5,608 nucleotides of DNA from Fimbriiglobus sp. (GTDB taxonomy: Bacteria; Planctomycetota; Planctomycetia; Gemmatales; Gemmataceae): contig JANXTD010000733.1 of assembly GCA_025352585.1 (NCBI GenBank), forward strand, positions 1 to 5,608, read 5' to 3'. The position numbers and the translations under genes are program-made. Positions within the stretch are counted from its first letter, which is position 1, and each line of letters opens with the position of its first letter. The notes beneath the pieces are model-generated. The model searched no databases, was not told the DNA's origin, and saw nothing but the letters and a program-made list of their open reading frames with translations. This document shows positions 1 to 5,608 of the stretch, piece by piece.

Positions 1-875
1 ACCGCGAAGCCCATGAACATGCCGAAGCCGAAGGCGAAGCCGATCGGCGTGTTGCTCAGCCAGAACGCCTGCTCGCGCGCCACGTACTCCGGCACCGTGT
101 AGGCCACCACGTCCGGGTCCGGTTCGCCCCGCGCGAACACCTTCGTGAGCGCCGCCCGCACCGCGTCGCGGTCGGCCCCCGGCAGCAACCGCACCAGCCC
201 CAGGTCGATGTCGGCCAGGGGCGCGCCGAGGGCGGTCGGCCGGCGCAGGCGGTCGGCGAACGTCTCCGCGGAGACGACCATCGCGCCGTCGGTGGTGAAG
301 TCCGGCCCCAGCGCGAACGAGCCGACGAAGGTGACGCGGCCGCCGGAGAGTTCCGTACTCACGCCCGGCTTCAGCGGCCCGAACACGGTCTCGCCCGGCG
401 CGTCGCCGGCGGCGCTGTTGCGGTCGTACAGGGCGTTGCCGGGGACTTTCAGGATCGCGGCCCGCTCGCGCGTCAGTTCGGGCAGGGTCAACTGCTCCGC
501 GTCCGGGTCGACGCCGATGACGCGGATGGCCCGGCTCGGCGTGCGCTTGGCGGGGTCGGGGTCGGTGTTGCGCAAGACGCCGAAGCTGTTATCGACGAAG
601 AGGGGATCGACGCGGGCCACGCCGGCGACCGCCGCGGCCTGGGCGAGCCGCCGCCGCGGGAACGTCTCGCGCACCACGAGCGCCTGGCGGTTCGGCGACA
701 CCAGCAACAGGTCGGCGTTGAGCCGCTCGTGCAGCAGCGTCTGGCTGTCGAGCAGCGCCCCGCGGAAGCCGAGTTGCACGAAGATGAGCACCACGGCGAA
801 GACGATGCCCAGCACGAACAGCGCGAAGCGCACCCGGTCGTGCGTCAGGTTCGACCAGGCCAGCGGCGTCGGCAT
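1..875 (-). CDS. devC: DevC-family ABC exporter permease, C-terminus cut by window edge
   Basis: This is the inner-membrane permease of a DevBCA/MacB-like ABC exporter, which would work with an ATPase (DevA) and a periplasmic adaptor (DevB/HlyD type). My translation from the ATG at 873-875 gives 291 codons before the left edge; the family is usually near 390 residues, so the last quarter is missing. It opens MPTPLAWSNLTHDRVRF, then a membrane helix at about residues 17-37, followed by RGALLDSQTLLHERLNADLLLVSP in spirit of DevC (residues 38-61). A periplasmic domain covers about 45-265 and includes the GSFALGPDF stretch at about 185-193 typical of DevC. A second helix begins near residue 278. 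There is no obvious Shine-Dalgarno and no in-frame start just upstream, so the ATG is the best choice. The partner ATPase and adaptor are not in the window and may lie beyond position 1. The transported substrate cannot be told from the sequence. Family is confident; the symbol is by family only. Confidence 0.85.
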   Translation of the reverse strand, partial: MPTPLAWSNLTHDRVRFALFVLGIVFAVVLIFVQLGFRGALLDSQTLLHERLNADLLLVSPNRQALVVRETFPRRRLAQAAAVAGVARVDPLFVDNSFGVLRNTDPDPAKRTPSRAIRVIGVDPDAEQLTLPELTRERAAILKVPGNALYDRNSAAGDAPGETVFGPLKPGVSTELSGGRVTFVGSFALGPDFTTDGAMVVSAETFADRLRRPTALGAPLADIDLGLVRLLPGADRDAVRAALTKVFARGEPDPDVVAYTVPEYVAREQAFWLSNTPIGFAFGFGMFMGFA

Positions 876-919
876 ACCAGGGGACCATCGGAGGCGTTCG
901 GGGGCGACACAGAAACGCG

Positions 920-949
920 TTGACAGTGTCGGTTCGCCAGTGGCGCAAT
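920..949 (+). promoter_or_regulatory. possible promoter with overlapping palindrome in the divergent gap
   Basis: A perfect TTGACA hexamer lies at 920-925. Eighteen bases on is CGCAAT (944-949), a poor match to a -10 box (three of six bases). The -35-like box overlaps the palindrome GACAGTGTC at 922-930, which could be an operator half or chance. It would drive the small membrane protein gene with a leader of roughly 100 bases. The rest of the 876-1063 gap shows no better promoter and no gene I can support. In a GC-rich non-model bacterium consensus boxes are weak evidence. Confidence 0.2.
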
Positions 950-1053
950 CGACCCCGACCCTAGCGGGATCGCCGGAGCGGCACGGCAGTTGCAACACAT
1001 TCTTAGAGCAATCGGTCGCTTTCGGCGATTCCCCCGCGTGCCTCAAACTTCCC

Positions 1054-1058
1054 AGGAG
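1054..1058 (+). promoter_or_regulatory. Shine-Dalgarno AGGAG deciding the start at 1064
   Basis: AGGAG ends five bases before the ATG at 1064. A GTG in the same frame at 1058-1060 would share its first base with this ribosome binding site, so the ATG is the better start. Confidence 0.8.
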
Positions 1059-1063
1059 TGACC

Positions 1064-1426
1064 ATGTTCGAGATGTTGCGAAGCCAGTCCCGCAGCGCGA
1101 CCGGCGCGATCCTCTACGTCACGGTCGGCACGCTGCTGATGATCTGGTCCTGCCTGACGTACTACTACTTCCTGATGAACAACCCGTCGGCCCCGGCCTG
1201 GCAGAACTTCCTGTGCATCGGCACGATCCTGTCCGGTTTCGCCATCGCCACGATCGGCCTGCTGTTCGGCATCATCGGCCGCGGCGCGAAGGCGGCCGAC
1301 ACGACTGTCGCGACTGTCGCGGCCGCCCCGATCGCCCCCGTGGTCGCCGCGCCGGGCGTCGTGGGTGGGCAAGTCGTGACGGCCGCCCCGATGGCTCCCG
1401 CCGGCTATGCCAACCCGAGCCGCTAG
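1064..1426 (+). CDS. small two-helix membrane protein of unknown function
   Basis: I do not recognise this 120-residue protein. It begins MFEMLRSQSRSATG, a short basic segment likely cytoplasmic. Two strongly hydrophobic helices follow at about residues 14-37 (containing LYVTVGTLLMIW and YYYF) and 48-71 (containing LSGFAIATIGLLFGIIG), joined by a short polar loop NNPSAPAWQ. A basic RGAK follows the second helix, which favours a hairpin with both ends in the cytoplasm. Residues 77-120 are low-complexity Ala/Val/Pro with a repeated AAPxAP unit. No signal peptidase or lipobox site is visible. A good AGGAG ribosome binding site five bases upstream, a hydrophobicity pattern that makes sense and a clean stop support a real gene. 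It is divergent from the DevC-type permease and converges on the GT-C-like gene, with their stops overlapping. The function is unknown; a small membrane-anchored accessory or scaffold protein is only a guess. Confidence 0.8.
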   Translation: MFEMLRSQSRSATGAILYVTVGTLLMIWSCLTYYYFLMNNPSAPAWQNFLCIGTILSGFAIATIGLLFGIIGRGAKAADTTVATVAAAPIAPVVAAPGVVGGQVVTAAPMAPAGYANPSR

Positions 1427-2673
1427 CCGTTCCAGATGTACCGGACCATCAAGACCGTCGTCCAGCCGATCGCCGCACTTGTCGTCGCGGCGACGGCGAT
1501 TTTCCCCGCCTTGGGCAGCCGGAACACGAGCGCCGCGAGGCCGACGGCGACGGCGGCGGCGTTGTCGCTCCACATCCGCGCCCCGAAAGCGTCGCCTTGC
1601 TCCGGCGACGACCACGAGGCAATCACGTACAGTTGCACCAGCGCGTTCAGGACGGCGGCCCAGGCGTAAACCGGCAGCCGTCGCGCCGCCAGCACGCAAC
1701 CGGTTGCCGCCAGCACCACGACGGGGCTGAACCTCAGCAGCCCGCGCGACTCGCTGATCAACACCATCGACAGGTTCGGGTGGGCGAAGTCGAAGCCCTC
1801 GCCGCCGGCCGCGTAGCCGTTGAGCGACCAGACCCCGCGCTGCGAGTAACCGAACGCCAACTGCGTCGCCACGAGTGCTGCCCCCGCGACGAACCCCACC
1901 GCCGCCCCCGGTAGCCACGACTTCCAGGGCTGATTGACGGCGATCCGGGCCAACGTCGGCACCAGGAAGGCCACGACCACGACTTGCTGCGGCCGCACCA
2001 GAAACAGCGCCCCGAGTGTCAGGCCGAGTAGCGCGACGCCGCGGTTGGCCGGCGCGCCACGCCCCAGGTCGCGGGCGAGCCGCATCACGGCGACCAGCAG
2101 CGCGAACGACGTGGCGTGGGCCATGTACGGGAAGACGCCCGAGTAGAAGAACAGGCTCGTCCCGCCCCAGCAGCCGACGACGCCGACCGCCGCGGCCGCC
2201 GGGTCGAACTCGGCGGCGAGCAGGCGGTAGAGTTCCGTCAGCCCGGCGGCGAACAGCAGCACGAGGCCGACGGCGACGGTCCAGAGTTCGAGTTGCGAGT
2301 ACCCCGGCCGCCCGGCGACCTTCGCCCCCGCGGCCTCGGCGGCCGCGCGGAGTGCCCGGCCGAGGGTGATGAGTGGGGCTTCGACGAGCGACAGGCCGAC
2401 GGGGTACTTGCTCCAGACGCGGCCGTCGGGCCGGCGCTCCAGGAGGCGGAACGAGCCGTCCTTGTCGGGGTCGAAGGACTTCGGGGCGGGGGTTTCGAGG
2501 AGGTCGTTGGTGACGTCGAGGTCGCCGTCGAGGGCGATCGAGCGGGCGGTCGCGTAGTAGAACTGAGCGTCCCAGCCGTGGTAGAGCGTGCCGTAGTAGA
2601 GTTGCGTGCGCGCCAGCGCGAGCAGCGACACGGCGACGACCGCCACGAACACCCACCGCGGCCGTAACGTCAT
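1423..2673 (-). CDS. polytopic GT-C glycosyltransferase-like membrane protein
   Basis: This encodes a 416-residue integral membrane protein resembling the GT39/RgtA-D-like GT-C superfamily, which transfers sugars from polyprenyl-phosphate donors on the outer face of the cytoplasmic membrane. A first helix at about residues 7-22 leads into an extracytoplasmic loop with HGWDAQFYYATARSIALDGD (about 32-51); its acidic residues D35 and D49/D51 are in the place where GT-C enzymes carry catalytic acids. KYPVG follows at 89-93, and FPYMAHATSFALL (about 181-193) also fits bacterial GT39-like proteins. Many further helices follow to the C-terminus. The family is usually longer (450-600 residues) with a soluble C-terminal part, which is absent here. 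The ATG at 2671-2673 is preceded eight bases away by GGGGG (2682-2686), a weak ribosome binding site; an in-frame GTG at 2689-2691 would add six residues. Acceptor and donor are not predictable, and a catalytically inactive relative is possible. Confidence 0.75.
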   Translation of the reverse strand: MTLRPRWVFVAVVAVSLLALARTQLYYGTLYHGWDAQFYYATARSIALDGDLDVTNDLLETPAPKSFDPDKDGSFRLLERRPDGRVWSKYPVGLSLVEAPLITLGRALRAAAEAAGAKVAGRPGYSQLELWTVAVGLVLLFAAGLTELYRLLAAEFDPAAAAVGVVGCWGGTSLFFYSGVFPYMAHATSFALLVAVMRLARDLGRGAPANRGVALLGLTLGALFLVRPQQVVVVAFLVPTLARIAVNQPWKSWLPGAAVGFVAGAALVATQLAFGYSQRGVWSLNGYAAGGEGFDFAHPNLSMVLISESRGLLRFSPVVVLAATGCVLAARRLPVYAWAAVLNALVQLYVIASWSSPEQGDAFGARMWSDNAAAVAVGLAALVFRLPKAGKIAVAATTSAAIGWTTVLMVRYIWNG

Positions 2674-2700
2674 CGCCGGAACCCCCGTCACTAGAACTTC

Positions 2701-2726
2701 GACCGCCCCAACTTACGGGCGGGGTC
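2701..2726 (-). terminator. GC-rich hairpin between the baeRF-like and GT-C-like genes
   Basis: CCGCCC (2703-2708) and GGGCGG (2717-2722) can form a six-pair stem around an eight-base loop. An alternative fold pairs GACC (2701-2704) with GGTC (2723-2726) and GCCC with GGGC inside. In the minus-strand transcript it follows the baeRF-like stop by about 28 bases and precedes the GT-C-like start. No run of T follows it, so it is at best an atypical terminator or a processing structure. Confidence 0.3.
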
Positions 2727-2753
2727 GGCGGGGTTCAAGCCACTCGACGCGCC

Positions 2754-3185
2754 CTACTTCTTGTTGTACGCCGCGTAGAAGTCGCGGGCGTGGGCCAGGA
2801 CTTGCGCCTCGGTCGTGTGGTGCGGGTCGATCGTCACGGTGCCTACGACCTTCGCCGCCACGTCGGCGTGGTGGGCCTTCAAGTCGGCGACGAGTTGGTC
2901 CATCGCGCTGGCCTTGCCGGTGCCGCTGCCGAAGAGCAGCACCTGCTCGGCCCCGCGCAGCGTCTTCGCCACCGCCTCGTAGTAGGCCTTGTTTTCGTGG
3001 GGCGTCTTGCCGTCGGTCGCCTCGTGCGCCGAGTGTAGGTGCCGGCCGTAGCCGTGCGGGTCGTAGGGGGCGATCGTCTCGGGCACACTGCCGCGGACTT
3101 CCGCGCTGTAGACCTTCGCCTCCTGGTGGTCGATCACGACCAGCAGGTGCTTGCCCGTGGCCGTGGACTTGTCGCTCGTCGCCAT
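2754..3185 (-). CDS. small baeRF/eRF1-like 'translational machinery' family protein
   Basis: The 143-residue product looks like the short single-domain family often annotated 'translational machinery protein', related to the eRF1/baeRF (L7Ae-like) fold. Visible landmarks are KHLLVVIDHQEAKVY near residues 12-26, a His-rich segment with HGYGRHLHSAHE, then HENKAYYEAVAKTL, AEQVLLFGSGTGKA, and a C-terminal TIDPHHTTEAQVLAHARDFY. The V-IDH-EA-V-, DKAYFEA-like and GPG-AK-like positions match my memory of the family. Start: AAGGAG at 3193-3198 lies seven bases before the ATG at 3183-3185; the longer frame to 3350 would run back into the phosphoketolase gene and lacks support. It is soluble, with no signal peptide. 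It sits 76 bases downstream of the phosphoketolase gene on the same strand, so co-transcription is plausible. The biochemical role is unproven; ribosome association is inferred from the fold only. Confidence 0.7.
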   Translation of the reverse strand: MATSDKSTATGKHLLVVIDHQEAKVYSAEVRGSVPETIAPYDPHGYGRHLHSAHEATDGKTPHENKAYYEAVAKTLRGAEQVLLFGSGTGKASAMDQLVADLKAHHADVAAKVVGTVTIDPHHTTEAQVLAHARDFYAAYNKK

Positions 3186-3192
3186 GATGCGT

Positions 3193-3198
3193 CTCCTT
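3193..3198 (-). promoter_or_regulatory. Shine-Dalgarno AAGGAG deciding the start at 3185
   Basis: Read on the minus strand, AAGGAG lies seven bases before the ATG of the baeRF-like gene. It is a strong site and fixes the start of the 143-residue protein, as against the longer in-frame opening that overlaps the phosphoketolase end. Confidence 0.8.
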
Positions 3199-3219
3199 CG
3201 CGGTGTACGGTTCGACAAA

Positions 3220-3249
3220 CGTTTAGCAAACGCCGCGCCGCAAACGGCG
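3220..3249 (-). repeat. two adjacent short inverted repeats in the phosphoketolase-baeRF gap
   Basis: CGTTT (3220-3224) pairs with AAACG (3228-3232) over a three-base loop, and CGCCG (3236-3240) pairs with CGGCG (3245-3249) over a four-base loop. Both are five-pair stems, thirteen and fourteen bases long, three bases apart, just after the phosphoketolase stop. The heptamer GCAAACG on the plus strand also occurs twice (3226-3232 and 3240-3246). No T-tract follows, so intrinsic termination is doubtful; an RNA-processing or operator role is possible but unproven. Confidence 0.35.
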
Positions 3250-3261
3250 ACCGGCGAGTCG

Positions 3262-5608
3262 TCAGCCGTTGTCCGCCCCGGTGTCGGTAACTCCGGACTT
3301 CGCGGTGCCGGCCCAGCGCCAGTCAAGAATCTCCGGCAAGTCGATGCCATGCTCGGTGATGTACGCGCGGTGCTCGGCCAACTTCGCGTCGAGGTAACGC
3401 AGCGTTTCGCCGGCCGTTGCGGCGAGGCCGGGGACGCGGCGGATCACGTCGCGCACGAGGTTGAAGCGGTCGAGTTGGTTGACCACGCACATGTCGAACG
3501 GCGTCGTCGTTGTGCCCTCCTCCTTGTACCCGCGGACGTGCAAGTTGCGGTGGTTCGTGCGGCGGTACGTCAGGCGGTGGATCAGCGTCGGGTAGCCGTG
3601 GAAGGCGAAAATGATCGGCTTGTCGGCGGTGAACAGGGCGTCGAACTCGGCGTCCGGCAGGCCGTGCGGGTGCTCACTCGTCGGCTGCAACTTCATCAAG
3701 TCGATGACGTTAACGAGCCGCACCTTCAAGTCCGGCAACCGCTCGCGCAGGATCGCCACGGCGGCCAGCGCTTCGAGCGTCGGCACGTCGCCGCAGCAGG
3801 CCAGCACCACGTCCGGCTCGCCGCCGTGCGACGCCCACGGCCACACACCCACCCCCGCGGCGCAGTGGGCGACCGCCTCGGGCATGGTGAGCCACTGCGG
3901 CGCGGCCTGCTTCCCGGCGACGACGACGTTCACGTAGCCGCGGCTCCTCAGGCAGTGGTCGGTGACACTGAGAAGCGTGTTCGCGTCGGGCGGCAGGTAG
4001 ACGCGGACCACGTCGGCCTTCTTGTTGATGACGTGGTCGAGGAAGCCGGGGTCCTGGTGCGAGAAGCCGTTGTGATCCTGCCGCCAGACGTGCGAACTGA
4101 GCAGGTAGTTGAGGCTCGCCACCGGCCGCCGCCACGGCACCTCGCGGCTAATTTTGAGCCACTTGGCGTGCTGGTTGAACATCGAGCCGACGATGGCGAT
4201 GAACGCCTCGTAACTGCTGAAGAAGCCGTGCCGGCCGGTGAGCAAATAGCCTTCGAGCCAGCCCTGACACTGGTGCTCGCTGAGCACCTCCATCGCCCGG
4301 CCGTCGAGCGACTCGCGGGTGCCGTCGGCGGGGTCAAGCGTACCGGTGAAGCAGCGGCCGGTGGCGTCGAGCACGTCCTGCCAGCGGTTCGACGCCAACT
4401 CGTCGGGGCTGAAGACGCGGAAGTTCTTGGCGTCGGCGTTCAACTTCATCACGTCGCGCAAGAACTGGCCCTGGACCCGCGTCGCCTCGCCGTCAACGGC
4501 CCCCGGCGTCGGCACCGCTACGGCGAATGTGCGGTAGTCGGGCATCACGAGGTCGCGCAACAGCCCTCCGCCGTTGCCGTGGGGGTTCGCCCCCATGCGA
4601 CGGAGTCCGACGGGTGCCAGTTTCGCAAACTGCGGAAGCAGTTTTCCGACGGAGTCGAACAGTTCGGCGGGCCGGTAGCTGTGAAGCCACGCCTCGAGTT
4701 GCTGCAAGTGCCCCTCGGTTTTCGTGTCGGAGAGCGGGACCTGGTGGCTGCGCCACGAGCCGACGACGGTCTTGCCGTCCACCGCCTCCGGCCCCGTCCA
4801 GCCCTTCGGCGTCCGCAGCACGATCATCGGCCACGCCGGGCGGTTGGTGACGCCGCCGGTGCGGGCGTCGGCCTGAATGCGTTTGATGTCGGCGACCACG
4901 GCGTCGAGGGTGTCGGCGAGCAACCGGTGGACGGCCATCGGGTCGTCGCCGGTGACGAAGTGCGGGGCGTAGCCGTAGCCCTCGAAGAGTTGGCGGAGTT
5001 CGCGTTCGGGGATGCGGGCGAGCAGGGTCGGGTTGGCGATTTTGTAGCCGTTGAGGTGCAGGATCGGCAGCACGGCCCCGTCGCGCGCCGGGTTGAGGAA
5101 CTTGTTCGAGTGCCAGGCGGTGGCGAGCGGCCCCGTCTCGGCCTCGCCGTCGCCGACCACGCAGGCGACGAGCAGGTCGGGGTTGTCGAACGCGGCCCCG
5201 TAGGCGTGTGAGAGCGAGTAGCCGAGTTCGCCGCCCTCGTGGATCGAGCCGGGCGTCTCCGGCGTGCAGTGGCTGCCGACGCCGCCGGGGAAGCTGAACT
5301 GCTTGAAGAGTCGCCGCATCCCCGCCTCGTCCTCGGTGACTTTGGGGTAAACCTCGGTGTAGGTGCCTTCGAGGTAGACGTTCGCCACGACGCCCGGCCC
5401 GCCGTGGCCGGGGCCGGCGACGAACAGCACGTTCAGGTCGTACTGCCGAATCACGCGGTTCAGGTGGACGTAGAGCAGGTTTAGCCCCGGCGTCGTCCCC
5501 CAGTGGCCGAGCAACCGCGGCTTGACGTGGGCGTGCGTCAGCGGCAGTTTCAGCAGCGGGTTGTCGAGCAGGTAGATTTGGCCGACGGAGAGGTAGTTCG
5601 CCGCCCGC
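3262..5608 (-). CDS. xfp: xylulose-5-P/fructose-6-P phosphoketolase, N-terminus cut by window edge
   Basis: This thiamine-diphosphate enzyme cleaves xylulose 5-phosphate (and often fructose 6-phosphate) with phosphate to acetyl phosphate plus glyceraldehyde 3-phosphate (or erythrose 4-phosphate). It is cytoplasmic and central to the phosphoketolase pathway. 781 residues are visible; family members run about 790-820, so some 20-30 N-terminal residues are missing. In visible numbering: GHWGTTPG with His35, GPGHGG with His68, [15 protein letters not shown] with His113, the ThDP/Mg motif GDGEAETGP from 152, ILHLNGYKI with Asn186, [14 protein letters not shown] with the catalytic-type Glu, and [11 protein letters not shown] with His512, Asn513, His517. 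Adding 29 to the first three gives His64, His97 and His142 of the Bifidobacterium enzyme. All active-site residues I can place are kept, so it should be active. The reading frame continues to the right edge with no start; a TTG at 5514 is internal. The first gene of an apparent same-strand trio. Which sugar phosphate is preferred cannot be read from sequence. Confidence 0.97.
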   Translation of the reverse strand, partial: RAANYLSVGQIYLLDNPLLKLPLTHAHVKPRLLGHWGTTPGLNLLYVHLNRVIRQYDLNVLFVAGPGHGGPGVVANVYLEGTYTEVYPKVTEDEAGMRRLFKQFSFPGGVGSHCTPETPGSIHEGGELGYSLSHAYGAAFDNPDLLVACVVGDGEAETGPLATAWHSNKFLNPARDGAVLPILHLNGYKIANPTLLARIPERELRQLFEGYGYAPHFVTGDDPMAVHRLLADTLDAVVADIKRIQADARTGGVTNRPAWPMIVLRTPKGWTGPEAVDGKTVVGSWRSHQVPLSDTKTEGHLQQLEAWLHSYRPAELFDSVGKLLPQFAKLAPVGLRRMGANPHGNGGGLLRDLVMPDYRTFAVAVPTPGAVDGEATRVQGQFLRDVMKLNADAKNFRVFSPDELASNRWQDVLDATGRCFTGTLDPADGTRESLDGRAMEVLSEHQCQGWLEGYLLTGRHGFFSSYEAFIAIVGSMFNQHAKWLKISREVPWRRPVASLNYLLSSHVWRQDHNGFSHQDPGFLDHVINKKADVVRVYLPPDANTLLSVTDHCLRSRGYVNVVVAGKQAAPQWLTMPEAVAHCAAGVGVWPWASHGGEPDVVLACCGDVPTLEALAAVAILRERLPDLKVRLVNVIDLMKLQPTSEHPHGLPDAEFDALFTADKPIIFAFHGYPTLIHRLTYRRTNHRNLHVRGYKEEGTTTTPFDMCVVNQLDRFNLVRDVIRRVPGLAATAGETLRYLDAKLAEHRAYITEHGIDLPEILDWRWAGTAKSGVTDTGADNG

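Noticed and set aside
589..948. A 119-codon minus-strand open frame starting upstream of the DevC-type gene
   Set aside because: It is a shifted frame of the permease gene; the permease frame gives clear family sequence and membrane helices while this one is Arg/Ala-rich noise.
145..1914. A 589-codon plus-strand open frame
   Set aside because: It runs antisense through the DevC-type gene, across the divergent gap, through the small gene in another frame and antisense into the GT-C-like gene. Its Ser/Arg/Pro-rich product is a reverse-frame artefact.
1043..2656. A 537-codon minus-strand open frame
   Set aside because: It is a shifted frame of the GT-C-like gene continuing antisense through the small plus-strand gene, giving an Arg/Gly-rich product with no coherent helices.
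2904..2936. A Walker A-like GSGTGKAS segment in the baeRF-like protein
   Set aside because: The spacing does not fit GxxxxGK[ST], and related proteins as I recall have a GPGxAK-like segment there, so nucleotide binding is not supported.
3186..3350. A 55-residue N-terminal extension of the baeRF-like protein
   Set aside because: It would overlap the phosphoketolase coding end and its composition is unlike the family. The AAGGAG at 3193-3198 supports the ATG at 3185.
3151..5211. A 686-codon plus-strand open frame opposite the phosphoketolase
   Set aside because: It lies antisense to a gene with every active-site motif intact. Its composition is rich in Arg, Val, Gly and His as expected from reading GC-rich codons backwards, and it has no recognisable domain or ribosome binding site.
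5512..5514. TTG as the phosphoketolase start codon
   Set aside because: The frame continues upstream with family sequence (for example [18 protein letters not shown]) to the window edge, so the TTG is an internal leucine and the true start lies outside.

Overview
This is a GC-rich, gene-dense bacterial stretch. Coding-strand third positions are strongly G/C, which produces very long spurious open frames on the opposite strands. The gene mix suggests a planctomycete of the Gemmataceae type: a DevC-type exporter permease, a GT-C-like polytopic membrane protein, a single-domain 'translational machinery' protein and a phosphoketolase. That placement is an inference from style and gene content, since no rRNA or other phylogenetic marker is present.

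Layout from left to right. (1) Positions 1-875, minus strand: N-terminal three quarters of a DevC-family ABC exporter permease, cut by the left edge. (2) Positions 876-1063: a divergent intergenic region with a TTGACA hexamer inside a short palindrome. (3) Positions 1064-1426, plus strand: a 120-residue two-helix membrane protein with an Ala/Val/Pro-rich tail and a clear ribosome binding site; I do not recognise its family. (4) Positions 1423-2673, minus strand: a polytopic GT-C glycosyltransferase-like protein that meets gene 3 tail to tail, the two stop codons being read from one CTAG. (5) Positions 2754-3185, minus strand: a small protein resembling the eRF1/baeRF-like 'translational machinery' family. 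(6) Positions 3262-5608, minus strand: a nearly complete xylulose-5-phosphate/fructose-6-phosphate phosphoketolase, cut at its N-terminus by the right edge.

The three right-hand genes lie in the same direction in the order phosphoketolase, baeRF-like, GT-C-like, with gaps of 76 and 80 bases. Both gaps can form short G/C-rich hairpins without T-tracts. The phosphoketolase makes acetyl phosphate from sugar phosphates. The adjacent baeRF-like protein may belong to the same metabolic or stress response, but the sequence shows only adjacency. The GT-C-like gene and the DevC gene look like separate envelope functions. No gap exceeds 300 bases, and I see no tRNA, rRNA, CRISPR, insertion sequence or phage gene.

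I found no convincing new multi-gene system. The points most worth a second look are the phosphoketolase/baeRF-like pairing, the unrecognised two-helix protein, and the shared CTAG stop.
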